NCBI GenBank assembly: GCA_003339415.1
Contig: PDHQ01000015.1
Span: 248,001-312,000 of the forward strand
Direction: 5' to 3'
Length of the DNA stretch: 64,000 nucleotides
Origin: Ophiocordyceps camponoti-saundersi (nom. inval.)
Lineage: Eukaryota; Ascomycota; Sordariomycetes; Hypocreales; Ophiocordycipitaceae
The notes below the pieces were generated by a model. The model saw only the letters and a program-made list of their open reading frames with translations. It was not told where the DNA came from and did not search any database. Position numbers and translations under genes: made by a program. Positions 22,630 through 35,624 of the stretch are shown here, piece by piece (positions within the stretch are counted from its first letter, which is position 1; every line of letters begins with the position of its first letter).

Positions 22630-24540
22630 CGAGATCTGATCCCCGGTGTGTCTCCCGTTCGTAGGACCAGTACATCGAACTTTGTCGTCGTCTCGGCAGA
22701 AGGTCGATGGGGGGGGGGGGGGGGGGGCTCAAGGGGTTCTTTGAGGAAAGGCCGAAAGGTTGCCTCGACAGGCTTTGAGGAGGCGTTGGTGTCGACGAAG
22801 CCGGTATTTCTCATGCACGACCGCTGCCCGCTGACACGAAGCTGCCGACGGATGTGCCAGCGTAGAAAGCCCGACGTCAGAAGCGACTGAATGTTGATGC
22901 CGAAGAGTCCAAGACAAGGGGGAGAAGGGTCGATGCCACCCGTCGACCGGTCAAAGACGACAGACGGACCAGATTCAAAGGCTTGTCGGCCAAGTTACGC
23001 AGTTGGAGGGTGACGGACTTTTTTGTTTCGAAAAAGGGACTTCGAAGGAAGCTTGCCAAGGGAAAACCAGTCTTCTCGAAACTGGACAGGCGTCGTCTAT
23101 AGGGGCACGCCGTCGCGACAAACTCTCCCGAGTTTTCCAAGGTAGAGCAGAGAGTCGTTCCAACAACCGCTTGCACCTCGTTCAGCTTCGTTCAGCTAAG
23201 CTGATAGCCAAAGAAAGGCCTTGCCGACGCAAGGGCCCGGGGAAAAGCGCAAAAGTGGCGACTCGCTGCCTGAAGATCGATAAAGGGGCGGTGGCGAAGC
23301 AAAGGCCACGGACAGGGGCGAGTTGATTCTCAGCGTAAGCAGCAGAGGAAGCCTGTGGAATTGCCGAGCAGCTTCAGAGGATGTCGCCAGGCATGTTTTC
23401 GTGACAAATGCTGGGAGCGGAAAAAGGGGGGAGGCAGATGGGCCGTGGGGAGGATGTCGACGAATGACGCGACCAGGCCAGAGCTGTGAATGACTGTCGA
23501 ACTAGTAGCGTATCCGTACCTTGCCTATCAAGGGATTGGGCCCGGATGACTGAAGGGTCCAGACAGGGCGTTACGGGACAGTGCCAATGGGAGGAGGCCA
23601 AGCTTGATAGGTAGTCAGAGGAGCAGTCGAGGTCAAGCCACCGGACGACGTCGACAAGCAGGTCATCTGCTATTCCGTCGCGCCTGGCTGCTCGCCGTAG
23701 ACTCCCTAGCTGATTCTTTCTCAGGGCTGACCGTGTCTCAACGGCCGGATGGGAGGCGCGGTGAGCAGTAAAAGCCGCGAGAGAAGGACAAAGAAGAAAA
23801 TCTGAAAAAACAATAATAGGGGGTGGGAGGGGGAGCAACGGTTCAGAGGCAAAAATAAGTGATGCAGAGTGCCGTCGAGATGTGTTGGGCTCCGTGTGGG
23901 AGGAATAACACGGACCGGGGGTGGATGTGAATAGCTTAACTCGCTCGACTGCCACACACGCAGCGTAGGTACTGGTCCCGGCATATTCGTGCATGCAGTA
24001 CGGAGCACTGCGCATGTACGGACGTATGTATGTATGTACTCTCAAGACAGGGGTATCTTCTTTTTTGCCAGACGCTCTCGCGGTGCTACTGTTAGCCAGC
24101 CCTTGATGGCCACCCCCCCTGGTAGCAGACAGGGCCAGTCTGGTTGGCTGGCCAGACAGACGGTCCAGGCGAGTGGATTTTTTTTTGTTTCCTTTGCGTG
24201 GCGGCGGTTGTAATCTTCTTTCGATCCCCTGTCGAGCCAGAAGGGGACTGGAGCCAGGAAGAAGTTTTCCTGGGGCATTCGATGGGCGAATAAGGCAAGG
24301 CTGGAAGTATCCGGTTTGGGCGATCCGAGAGATGAGATGTCTTTTTTTCTTTTTCCTCTTTCTCTTATGTTTTATGGCCGCTGACTTTGACGTGTGTGAA
24401 CGAGAAGGTCCAATAGCTGGCCGATGTCTGCTAGCAGGGGCTCCCATGACCGCGGGCGCGGATAGGCGGGCTATTTAGAGTGACAGCATTGGTATCCGCA
24501 GAGTAGGACTCAAGGAACAAAGCAAGAGTAAGGGCGAGTC

Positions 24541-24582
<42 letters not shown>

Positions 24583-27500
24583 CGAAAGGAGAGAGAGACA
24601 CACACAGAGACAGAGACAGAGAGAGCCGATGATCAGGTCGCCGGAAGGCGGAGATGAGGGCCCTGGCAGTCCAGCCGTATCGCACGGCCACGAAATGAGG
24701 CAATCTGATGTCTCGACTTCCCTAGGAGGGGGGGGGAACAAGGGAAAGGGGGGGGGGGGGGGGGGGCGTGTGGCGTTGAGCATTGCGGAAGCTCATTGAC
24801 GAGGAAGAGACGGATAGGCGGTTGATGATGCGCGGAGTATCCGTAGGAGTGGTACAGTGTGGATGACGATGACGATGACGATGATGACGATACCGTGGAG
24901 ATGCTTCTTCTTGCAGCCAGGAATGATGTATCCGTCGAGGTTGCTGGATGACCGGATGGACGATTATCGACAGTCAAGGTGTAAGTAGGCTGCAGTTGGC
25001 ATCCGGAGGGAGGTCGGCAATCGTCTTTCGGCGATGCATTCATTGACTCTAGGGTAGCCTCTTTCTTTCCTCATCCCCCCCCCCTTGGCTCTTCAGGCGC
25101 TAAGACGGCGCTGTCTCGTCCCGTCTTCATGCGTCAGGCTAAAGAGGCAGGTACAGCGGTGCAGATTTCTGCAGTCCAACTCGGTCACGACCACACTCAA
25201 CTTCACGACCACCTACTACGGGGGGAGACTGTCAGTATGTACTGCCCAGGTAGGTAGGTAGGTATGGAGTGTATCGTCGTCATCAGCGGCATCATCATCA
25301 TCATCATCGTCGTCGTCGTCGTCGTCACCGTCATCGTCATATCGATGTATGTACATACGTCCGTACATATGCATCTGTTCGGATATCATCATCACCTCCA
25401 CTCCCTCCCTACTTCTCATGCTTTCGTCTGTCGCTCATTGCCTGCCTGCCAACGCCCGCGCTGAAGCCACTGATCCGATGCTACGGTTAGAGCTTTTCTT
25501 TCTCTCATTGCCGCCGCTCATAATGATCGACGTCCGCTAAATCATAGCTCCGAAGCACCAAGCCCCCCCCCCCTCCCCTTCCACTCCAAAAATTGTCGGA
25601 CGCCACCTTTTTGTTTCGACTTGTTCGACGACAGACAGACACCTTCTACGATGGAAGAATGGAAGCACGCCACCGTTCGGGGGAAATGAGACGCATCAAT
25701 TACCTCGTCGACCCCCTTTCCGCCTACCCAGTCAGTCCTTTCAGAAACGACAGACCCGCGATCGCCAGCCAACCTGCAGGTGCTTGGCTGCATGAAGCAA
25801 GATGTGACGCACATCCGCATAGGGATTGGTCCAAGATCTGATAGAGTACATACATACGTCTCTGAGAAGGAGGAAAAGTAAGAGAACCGGCCCAGAAAGC
25901 GACCAGGGGCAAAGAGTCAATAAAAAGAAACAGCAGAGAAAATAAGCGCGGCTGAAGGTGGAAGAAGAAACAAGGGCCTTCCTTTGGGCATCCAGAGCAT
26001 CACCCCAAAAACAACCCTTTCGAGCCTTTTCCTTCTCCTAGCGTCAATACCATGACGCAACAAGAGTTGAGTCTGAGGTGCCGTATGGCATGCATTGCAT
26101 CTGCAACTAACGTCCGGTCACCAGCTGCTAACCCGGCACCCCGGGCATCTCTGGCCGGTTCATGCGGGGAATGCTCTCGAGAGCTCCTCAACGGCGATGC
26201 CAATCATCGATGTCCGCCATCTTGGTGCCCGATATCAGCCTGAAAGGTATTCCTTCTTTCTCCTCCATTAGCTGCAGCTACGTTGCCGTCACTTCTCGAC
26301 TACCGACACTCGCCTTCTTAGCCCTTCCGTTTCCCCGGTCGAGCCAGCGATGAGACAAGCTTCACGTCCACGTGAAGCGTCTGATTGGCGAGGACGCCTG
26401 CACGGCATTAATCTGCCCAAACGGTTTGAATCCCATCGGCCGAAGCAAATGCTGTGACGACCGTCTCTGCCGTCCGGCATGGCACATCTTCCGTATGGAT
26501 TTGAGGCACGTCAAAGGGTGGCAAACTTGGGCAGAAACGTGAACTCACAGCTTCTGTCGACTTCTTTGTGAAGACCACAGCGGTGCCATCGTGCTGGCAG
26601 AGAAACAAAAGGAAAAAACAAAAAAAGACATGAGCAATACCGATACGACGTATCCATTGAGACTTGTCCTCCGCAGTCGTCGGTCTCTACCCTTCTGCGG
26701 CCCGACGTGGAGAGCAGGGTGAGACAGCAGCGGCCCTTTAATAAGAAATGGAAGACTCAAGACCGTGCCACCAATGCAACGCGAGTCTGGGAGTCTGACG
26801 GCATCTTCCGGGGCGCTCGAGGCTGCCGACGCGTCTTCTCCAACAAGGCTGAGAGACGCGACTCGGTGAGCAGAGAAGGGAAATGAAGAGAGGCCAGGGG
26901 AGCCTGGTAGCCCAGTCTCACGGACCGTGCCGCTTGGGGTGGTTGAAGGCCCGACGAGAGGCAGCCTCCTGACATAAAACCATATCCCGGTTGGCGGCAA
27001 CGGTTCATGCGACCTCACCGCCGCCTCACCGCTCCCCCAGACGACCAAGTACATTTTTCATGCGACCGTGGCTGTCCGGGTTGGTGATACATGCATGCAT
27101 ACATGTATGTGCACACACGTGTGGATGACGCCCGGAGGAATTCATATACCTACCTAGGTATGTGTGTGCATGGGCGGGGGGAGGGATTGTCTTTTGGGGG
27201 AGATGAAAGAAGCAAACATGAGATGGAGAGTCTGGTAAAAAGGAAGAAGGACCGCGACACTAACAGGGAAAAGGAATAGCCCGACGGGGAACGCGGCAAA
27301 GACGGGCGGCAGCTACAGAACGATGGGGGAAAAAGAAACCAGCTCTGAGGAGGAGGAGGAGGAGTGAGAGAAGGAGGAGGAGGAGGAGGGAAGAAGATGT
27401 TGGGCAAGAGAAGAAACGAAAGAGGCCCGGGCAGAGACGACGCAGGTCGAGGCATACAAACAACGGATGTACAAGCTGAATGCGGTACAGTACGTGAGGG

Positions 27501-29075
27501 ACTGCCACCCCCCCCTGGATTTGCCGGCCTTTGATTGCTAGGCCCCGCATGGACGGACAAAGACGCCACATGGCTATTGAAGAAAAGGAATAGGGGACAA
27601 GGAACGAGGTCGCCGTTTCAAAGTGGGCCAAGGTGCAAGATGGAAAATCAAAGAAGGCAAGGGGCTGTCGTCCGAGATGGAAGACGACGACACCGACGAT
27701 GACACGAAGATTCCTCAGATGTCGCGTCAGAGCACGGCGCAAGACATGTCGTCGTCGTCGTCTTTGTCGAAGACGTTGTCGTCGCGGCATGTGTGCAAAA
27801 GCCCATTCGGATGCCTCCCGGCTTGCCGCTTCAAGCCCTCCCCCCTCCTTTCCGCTCATGGTACTCGACGGCTCCACCAACGATGCTCAAGAGGGTTCGA
27901 GCGTCTCTCCCCCTTTCTCTTCCCCCGACATTCTTCTTCCCTCGGCCGTTGAAAGAGAGTCTATCGACGATGTCTTTTCCCGGTCGAACAAAAGAAAAAA
28001 GGGGGGGGGACAAGGCAACTCAAGTCGGATAGGGGCGGGAGATGACGACTAGGCTAGGGAAGGGGACCAACAGGCTGATACACAACAGGAAATTTGACAA
28101 GATGGCGTCGGCGTGGCCTGCTGTGCGAGGCATGGGGATATTGGATACAACGGGGAGGGAGGCACCGATATATACCCAGATGATATGTTCCCCGCTGACG
28201 GGGAGGCGGAGGCATGGCGATGTAACCGGAGAGATGGGGAGTTGTATCCGGACAGAGGGAAAGGGGGAAACGGCAGCAGAAAAGGAGACTGATGGTGCGA
28301 GCGTGCCCGGAAGCGAGCGACCTGTTGCGCCCCCTTCTCCCCTCTCCCCCTTTCTCGAGGTTCAAGTTTACGGTATCAAATCTCTGCCAAAGACACACAT
28401 TTCCATCCTCTCACGATCCGTACACTTTTACGGATAAACTCGTAGAATTCGTCTTCTAAAGCTGAGGCAAAATCAAGTCCAGTTACCCCCCTCCCTCCTC
28501 TATCCCATCGTCCATCATCGTCCATGGCATCTCATCTAAGAAACACCCATCGAATGAAGTAAAGAAGGAATTCAACATGGCCGTTTGAACAAGTCAAGTA
28601 GAGACGCTTGACAAGGTCGTACCGGAAGGGGGAAGATGGCATAGCCGGGGCTGTTGTGTGAGGATGGGCGGCGTGACGTCGTGTTTGTAGGAGGGGTGGG
28701 GGAGGGTATGGCTGTGTGTGTATGTGTATGTTGTGTGCTGTGAGCGAGCCGTGCCGCGGCTGTGCATCGTATGCGTGACAGACGAAACGTACGTGTCTTT
28801 ATGTGTGTGTTTGTGTGTTGATGTGCGTCCATGTGAAAGGGAGACAGGAATAGGGATAGGAATAGCCTATAGGGGAATAGGGGTATAAGGGAATAGGGGA
28901 GGAAAACACAAGAGCACAGCACATCGTCAACAACACCACCAAGACGTCTGGCATCGGCATAAAGCTAGGTAGGTAGGTACCATCTTTACCCCTTTCTCTA
29001 CCACCTGTTACCTACAACCTACACAGAACCCAAGTCTCTCTGTCTCTCTCTTCTCTTCCCTCCCGGCCTTGCAAA
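22630..29075. other. 6.4 kb intergenic region upstream of the bZIP gene; no supported gene
   Basis: Contains a G run at about 22710-22727, (GA)n at 24544-24578, a G run near 24750-24767, ATG/CAT repeats near 25285-25330 and TACATA-type repeats. The longest open frame (23374-24447, -, 357 codons) has no recognisable domain, mixed composition and no neighbours that support it. It could be a long 5' leader of the bZIP mRNA. Open frames near 26545-27054 and 27260-27960 are also unsupported. Confidence 0.5.
24544..24578. repeat. (GA)n microsatellite
   Basis: About 17 uninterrupted GA units, followed by further GAGA and CACA runs to about 24625. Confidence 0.85.
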
Positions 29076-31289
29076 TCAGGGCATCATCGGACAACGTAAC
29101 TCCGTCATAGACCTCGTCGCCCGAAGAACGACGTCCTCCCTCCCCCGAAAGTGCACCACGACCGTAACGCCCACCAAGTCATCATCGTACGTCCCCCCTC
29201 CTCTTTCATCGTCGACTCCGACCGCCGCGTCGCGACGAGTAGTCGTCTGCTCCTCGTCGACGAGTGGAGGGGGGGGAGGAGGAGGCTGTAGCGTCCTCGC
29301 CCCGTCGTCGGGCGTAGCGCTCCCCGTCTTCCACGCCCCCGGGAGGGGCTCCTCGTCCTCGTACTCGTCGTCTTCTTGGGCTTGTCGTCGGGCCAGCGAA
29401 CGCTCTACCTGTCTTACCCTGAGGGCGGCGGGCATCATGGCGGGCGTCGTGGGGATGGGCGTCGGATCCTCGTCGCGAGAATCGACCCCTTCCGCCGCCG
29501 AGGGCTCGCAAAAGGAACACGTCTCGGGATGCCGTCGGTCGATGGGCGTAGGCCTCGTCTTGCTTAGGAGCTGACGCCACTGCGTCGGAGGCGTCGGCAC
29601 GAGAGAGTCGTTGCTCATCTTGCGTGGCTTCAGTCTCCAAGTCTGAGACCCGTCTCCCTCTTCTTCCTCTTCTTCCACTACTGCTGCCGTCGTAGAAGGC
29701 TTCCTGTCCACCTTCTTCAGCTGCGGCCAGGCTTCCTGCTCCTGTGCCGGGAGGCAGAGATTGGTGCCGCGTCGGTGCTGGGGGAAGCCCGTGAGGCTTG
29801 ACATGTCCTGGTGAGGGCCCGCCGCCGCCGCCTGTTGCGGGTCAGGCGTTGGCCGCGATGAACTCTCGGGCTGGACGACGATGACGCTGTGCTCGCTGCC
29901 TCGAGACTCATCTCGGGACTGTCGGCTCTGCACGAAGACGTCGTCCTTTTCCAGCGTGTGCGGCCTGGGTGCAAGAGGGAGCGGCACCGTCACATCGTCC
30001 TCGAGACTATGAGGCTTCTCCCGCTGCTTGGCGCGCAAAGAGGGAGGCCGCCCGTTCTGCCCCAGGACTTGCAAAGCTTCCGTCCAGAGCGGCTCATCGC
30101 TCATGCTGCTGTTGCCGCCCCTCGTCTCGGTGCTGGCTGCGGCATGAAGCTCCTCTGCATGTTGGCGAAGTCGGCGGATGGTTTGCATTCCCCGATCATG
30201 TCCACGGCCGGAAACGCGTCGCTCCTCTGCTTCGTCGCCGCTTCGTCTTTCAGACTGACACTGGCGAGCCGCGGTGCAGCAGATGGAGTGTCGATGGTTC
30301 TCTCCGTTGCCGGCCTGTTCCTCCTCCGGTTCGACGTCTGAAGCCCGGTCCATGAACCGCCGAGGCACACAGTCCGACAACTGTCGAGCCCGCGCTGCGT
30401 CTCGAGTCAACGGTACCGTTCGAGGCGTCGATACCGAGGCTCGAGCCTTTTCGTCTGCCATGACGAACGGATTGTTGCGGATCGCGCTCCCAGTCTTGGC
30501 TGGTTGAGTCTTTGGAGTCTCCGGCTGGGGTTGTGATGCCTGCGGCTCGCGTACCGTGCTCACAGACAAGACGTCTGCTTTGTCAATGGCCTGTCCATCG
30601 TCTGATGCCTGTGTCTCGTCGACGGATATCTTGACGACGCATTTGACGCAAAAGTCATGGCCACACTTTCGACACCGGGTTCGTGACGAGAGGTCCTCGC
30701 CGTACGAGTGACACACCCGTACAATCTTCTCCTTACTCTTTCTCGTTTCTGGCCGGCGAGAAGGGACTCTGAGGTCGAACAAGGGGATGGCCTCTTGCTC
30801 AAGGCCGTCCGGGGACGACAAAGAGTCTCTCTTACCGGCCGAGTGGGAGGCTCTCGAGCTCGAAGCTCCGTCAGAGCTCACAGGCATCGGTCTTGCATGG
30901 CTCCGTCAGCCTTCGCATTCTTTCATCGAGACGTGAGATCCAACTGACCTTGAGCTTTTCAGGCCTGGCCTAGAACTTGGTGATGAGACCGGACCGGCCA
31001 AACGATTCTGGTCTGCTGCCGTCTTAAGACGAGTGGCAGGGACGGGGCAAGATGACCCAAACTTACCAGGACGACGTCCCGGCATATCTCTTTCGCCCTT
31101 CTGATTCCTGTACTGGGTCCGTTGCTCACCCTCTGCTAGAGACGCAAGTTGACGAATGCGTGCGCCGACCAGCCCGGGAGGTGCCGAAGAGGGCGTCCGA
31201 ATGCCTTGTCGGACAGCTGGGCTTCTATTGTTTCTGTCAGGGGCCATCAGGTTATCGACGGGTGAGGCTGCAATGTCGTATGCTGGCAT
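29076..31289 (-). CDS. Hypothetical Cys-motif protein, largely disordered
   Basis: Model: complement of 29076-30891 and 30949-31289, giving about 718 aa. The 57-bp intron (GTCAGT ... GGCTGAC ... GCAAG) joins the two frames in phase. I do not recognise the protein. The N-terminus has a short conserved-looking block (SSAPPGLVGARIRQL). A single Cys cluster, VCHSYGEDLSSRTRCRKCGHDFCVKC (spacing C-x12-C-x2-C-x4-C-x2-C), at about residues 170-195 could bind zinc in a RING/FYVE-like way. A second pair, CSFC, occurs near residue 575. The rest is acidic, Pro- and Ser-rich. A GTAAGT site inside exon 1 (about 31070) leaves the 5' splicing uncertain. Transcript data would settle the start. Confidence 0.6.
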
Positions 31290-31649
31290 ATATGTATATG
31301 GGAATTTTCTTCTGTTCGGTTACCGATGATACCGTATAGCACAAAAGACATGAAGTAGATGAGTCTTCCAAGGTTCTCAATAGGGATGATGAAGGCTTGT
31401 AGGATCGCGTAGGTAGGATGGGCTTAGGAAAGAGCTTAAGGAGGCATCACGATCTAGGGGAAAGAAAGAGGTGAGAGTCGAAGTCGAGGAGTAATCGACC
31501 CCAGAGGATATGAGCAGAGTAGCTGAAGGAACGACTGACAGTCACGACAAGGGGATGGTAGGGGATGGCAGTGCTTGCCTGCGATGGACGAGACATGAAT
31601 GACGGCAGCGCAGCGATTGATATACAGGGAAGGACAAAAAATTAAGCAT
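31290..31649. other. Spacer between ATP16 stop and the hypothetical gene start
   Basis: 360 bp, both flanking genes on the - strand. It holds the promoter/leader of the hypothetical gene and the ATP16 3' UTR. Nothing distinctive seen. Confidence 0.4.
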
Positions 31650-32394
31650 TTATTTCACATGAGCTGCCAGAGTCTCGAGAACCTGCGAGACCAAGTCAGA
31701 AACGACGGGCGATGCCTCATTAGTCTCTCGTCCTGACGTACCTCGAGCTCAATCTTGGCCTCGGCAATGTCCTGTTCGCTACCGTTTCCGTTGGCGATCT
31801 TTTGAGACTCGGCCATCTGAGAGCGGATAGCTTCGGAGCTAAAGTCTTCCAATGGGTAGCCCTCTGCCGCGTTGATGCTCATAGCCGAGCCAGGCTGGAC
31901 CGTGGCAAAGCCACCAGAAACTGCGGCGCCTGGTCAGCACCACGGCAGCCGGACAGAAAACTCTATCACGCACGGAAGAAGCGCTTCGTGGCGCCGCCCT
32001 CTTCGATGACTTCGACGACGCCGGGTTTGAGCTGCTCAATGGCTGGGACGTGGTTTGCGAGGACGCCCATCTCGCCCGACTCGGCCGGCATGTTGATCTG
32101 GACGACGTCCTGGGACTTGTAGATGGACTGAGGAACGTGATGAGCGATTTACGTCTCTTTCCATCTTTTCTCTATTGGCTCCGAGGGAGGCATGCATGTT
32201 TCCATACCTTGTGAGGAAGGGCTAAGCTCAGCTTGATCTGCGGAAAACGATCAGCCGTGGCTCGCCGAGTAGACAGCAGGATGGTGAAGTGCCTTGTCGG
32301 TCACAGCCTCGGCGTACGATCTTCGCTGGACAGCAGATCGTAGAGGCGAGATTCGAGGCCGAACAACGGCGCGGGCAAGGCGGAGGGAGTTCAT
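31650..32394 (-). CDS. ATP16: Mitochondrial F1 ATP synthase delta subunit
   Basis: Central-stalk subunit of F1 in the mitochondrial matrix, homologous to bacterial epsilon. Model: complement of 31650-31682, 31742-31920, 31974-32127, 32208-32237 and 32293-32394, giving 165 aa. Residues 1-30 (MNSLRLARAVVRPRIS...QRRSYAEA) are an Arg-rich mitochondrial presequence. The conserved body reads IKLSLALPHKSIY, VNMP-type QINMPAESGEMGVLANHVPAIEQL, SGGFATVQPGS, and a C-terminal helix ending EVLETLAAHVK. Introns 2-4 have GT donors; intron 1 (32238-32292) appears to use GC (AAG|GCACTT), because only this donor gives the expected TDK-IKLSL junction in phase. An upstream in-frame Met exists but would mask the presequence. 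It diverges from SEC63 across 704 bp. Confidence 0.88.
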
Positions 32395-33098
32395 GGCGAT
32401 GGGTTGATCAAACGAATGGAGTGATGGCCAGCAAAGAGAGCTCATCAGAGCTTCGCGACTCGGCAGTGGGGAAAATCCGAGGGGAAGAAGTCACGTGCGA
32501 GGACATCTGAGTCGATGCCATGTATTGCTATTTGCCAATCACTTTTGTGATTTAGGCATCCGTAGCGTGTAGGTCAGCTTACATACAATCAACTGCCTCT
32601 ACCAGCATCTACATACTGTATGTACATACTCGTCTGTCGAAAACCCGGGTAATGGGAATGAGGGAACAAAAATATGAGGAAATAAAACACTATGCATGTC
32701 AATTGCCGCTTTCCAGACCGCGATTGACACAAGAATTGAGGCTTTTCTGTGTTGGGCCCGACTTTGGGCCTTGCTCCGTTCTTGCTCCAGCCCCTGAAGG
32801 CTGAATACGACACCTGCCTATCCGTACCTACCTACCGTAGCCAGGCCAGCCCCTGAAAGCCCCCCCCCCGGCCCCCCTAAAGTCCTCCCTACCCCTCCCC
32901 CGGGCTACGGTAGGTGGCGCCTGCAGTCGGCATGAGAACACGTTGCGGCATCGGCCCGGCCTCAAGATATTCCGACTTCCTCTCTTCTCACATCACTACC
33001 TAGGGGCCACAGTTTTTCTCGCATACTCCTCGACAGGAACGCCCTCGGAAGGACGCATCGTCGCACGACCGGTCATCTTCGCTCGTCCATGCTCGACC
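32395..33098. promoter_or_regulatory. Divergent promoter region of ATP16 and SEC63
   Basis: 704 bp between opposed starts. Contains a C-rich stretch (about 32860-32905) and a TACCTACCTACCGTAG word near 32826. No gene seen. Confidence 0.45.
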
Positions 33099-35439
33099 AT
33101 GAGCTCCGACTACTCCTACGATGACGAGGCCCAGTTCTTCCCTTACTTTATCCTGACCTTGACGGGCCTGGTCACCCTCCCGCTGACGTACAGCCTCGTG
33201 CGTACCAGCACCGACGACGACGCAATTGCACCACGCATCCAGACGGCCTACCGAATCAAGGATGCTGCCATCGTCGAGTCGCTTCGATCGGCGCAAAAGC
33301 GCAAGCAGCGCCGTATAAAGAGGACTTTGGCCGCACTGGCTGGATGGGCTCTCATGGCTCTGATGGTCTATCTGGTCATTGTTACGGAGCCGGCCACGGT
33401 TAAGATCTGGAATCCATACCATATTCTTGGCATTTCTGAGGTAACGTGGCCCGGCTTCTCCAGGGGGGTTTACCTTAGGAGGGAATAAATCCTGGGGGAA
33501 GAAAGAAAAAAACACCTGCTCACACAGACAGCAGTCGGCAACGGAGAAGCAGATCAAGTCGCACTACAAGCGACTCTCTGTCAAATTTCACCCTGACAAA
33601 GTACGACCAGATCCGGCCAAGAATCAGACGGCCGAGTCGCTCAACGATCACTATGTCGAGCTCACAAAAGCGTACCAAGCTCTGACAGACGAGGACGTGC
33701 GCAACAACTACATCCAGTACGGCCACCCCGACGGCAAGCAAAGCTTCAGCATCGGCATTGCCCTACCCAAGTTCATAGTCTCGGATGGAAATGGAAAGTA
33801 TCTGGTTCTGCTGTACACGGGTCTGCTCGGCGTTCTGCTGCCCTACCTGGTCGGTTCTTGGTGGTATGGAACTAAGAGGCGGTCCAAAGAAGGCGTCTTG
33901 ATGGAGAGCGCCAATAACCTATTTCGCCAGTATGACGAGGCCATGGACGAGGCCGGTATCGTGACAGCCCTCAGCGCCGGCAAAGAGTTTGAGCAGGTTC
34001 TGCGTGGCGACCAGGCCGAGTCGGGCCTGTCCAAGATCGAGGCGCGCATCCTGGCCGAGGGTCAAGGCTCGCCCCTGGCCGGCGGACTGTCACTCAAGGA
34101 CCGACAGAAGCTCGAGGACCTGGAGAGCGGGGTGCGGCGCAAGACCCTGGCTCTGCTGTGGGCTTACCTGGGCCGGGTCGAGCTCGACGACGCGACGCTG
34201 ACGCGGGCCAAGTACGAGGTGGCGCCGATTGCACGGTCGCTCAACAAGTCCTTCGCGGCCATTGCCCTGGCCTACGGCAACACGGGGCCGATTGCCGGTT
34301 CGTTCTACGCCAATCAGCACCTGATCCAGGCGATTCCGCCGCAAGCGTCTCCGCTGCTGCAGCTGCCGCACTTTACACCGCGCATCGTGTTTGCGGTCGA
34401 AGGCGGGCACAAGGCGCACCTGACGGTCCAGCAATTCATGGACATGCCAGACGCGCAGCGCCGACGAGTGGCAGTGGGCCGCGGTCTACTATCCGAGGCC
34501 GAGTACAAGGCCAGCATGGCGGTCGGCCGACAGTTGCCATACCTGCGCGTGGCCAAGGCGTTTTTCAAGGTGACGGGCGAGCGCTTCATCATCCCGTCGT
34601 CGCTCGTCAGTCTCGTCATCAAGGGTCGCTTCATCCCGCCGGGCACGGAAAACGTGCCACCCGTGGACGAGCGCGATCTCGAGGACGTTGACCCGGCCGA
34701 GGACGACCTCGAGGCGCTGATGGGCCGCAAGACGAAGACGGTCAAGGGCGACGACGGACGGCCGGTGTCTGTGGAAGAGAAGACGGTGCTTCCGCCGCTG
34801 ACGTTTGCGCCGCACTACGCTCGCGAGCACCGGCCCAAGTGGTACGCCTTTCTCAGCGACTCTAAGCAGGGCAAGATGGCGGTGCCGCCCTTTACCTTTG
34901 ACCGCTTCGACCAGCCCATCTTCGACGAGTCCGGACGACCGACGTTTGCGATGCAGACGCTCAAGGCCCAGTTCGCCGCGCCGCCTCAGGCCGGCCACTA
35001 CACCTTTGTCATGCACGTCATCTGCGACTCGTACGTCGGCTTCGACACCAAGGTGGAGGTGACGCTCGTTGTGGAGGAGGAGGGCAGGGCGGCCAGATTC
35101 GAGGCCGAGGATGACATTAGCGAGCCCGACGAAGGTGAGCCTTTTTCTTCTCCCCCTTTCATGCTCTCTGTCCCCCCCTTATGTCTGCAGGCATATTGCT
35201 GTGACTTGATCATTGCTTTCTGTCGTCCCTCGCCCCCTTTTTTTCCATCTAAACGAACACAAGGCTAACGTCCGCTTTCAGATTCGATCGCTGGCCAGAT
35301 GCACGCCCTCAAAACGGGACAGCCGCCCCCACGCCGACGCCGTGCCTCCGAATCGGACGAGGATTCGGACGAGAGCGGCACCGACGAGGAGGCTGATGAT
35401 ACGAGCGACACTAATACCGACACCGAGGACGAGGCGTAG
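33099..35439 (+). CDS. SEC63: SEC63, ER translocon J-domain protein
   Basis: Membrane subunit of the Sec62/63 translocon complex that recruits lumenal Hsp70 (Kar2/BiP) for protein import. Model: 33099-33440, about 33535-35134 and 35282-35439, giving about 699 aa. Transmembrane helices lie at about 11-33 and 77-98. The lumenal J domain is at about 104-170, with the essential HPD at 133-135 (LSVKFHPDK). A third helix is at about 195-217. The large cytosolic Brl region follows (for example TFAPHYAREHRPKWYAFLSD), and the tail is strongly acidic (about 650-699), as in yeast, where it binds Sec62. Introns are about 94 and 147 bp. The first acceptor is ambiguous between two CAGs three bases apart. 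It converges on the patatin gene with a 185-bp spacer. Confidence 0.93.
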
Positions 35440-35624
35440 CGGTTGTTTATTGTTTTTTGTTCCCCCCCCGTTTCGTTCCCCCTTGTCCCTTTTGCTTGTT
35501 TAGACGTGGAAGTTTCTGTCTCTTGTCCTCCCTCCATCTATGTTTCTTATCGTCTTCTCTCGCAGCGCGTGTAAGTTGTATGACAACCTCCCCCCAAAAA
35601 AGAACAGGAACAACAGAAAGGTCG

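Noticed and set aside
23374..24447. 357-codon - strand frame as a gene
   Set aside because: No recognisable domain, no splice or homology support. Kept only as a point to test.
26405..26440. GGTTTGAATCCC as a tRNA T-arm
   Set aside because: Flanking bases do not form the five-pair stem and no cloverleaf can be drawn.
26545..27054. 169-codon - strand frame
   Set aside because: No domain, no homology recognised, and several short frames equally open around it.
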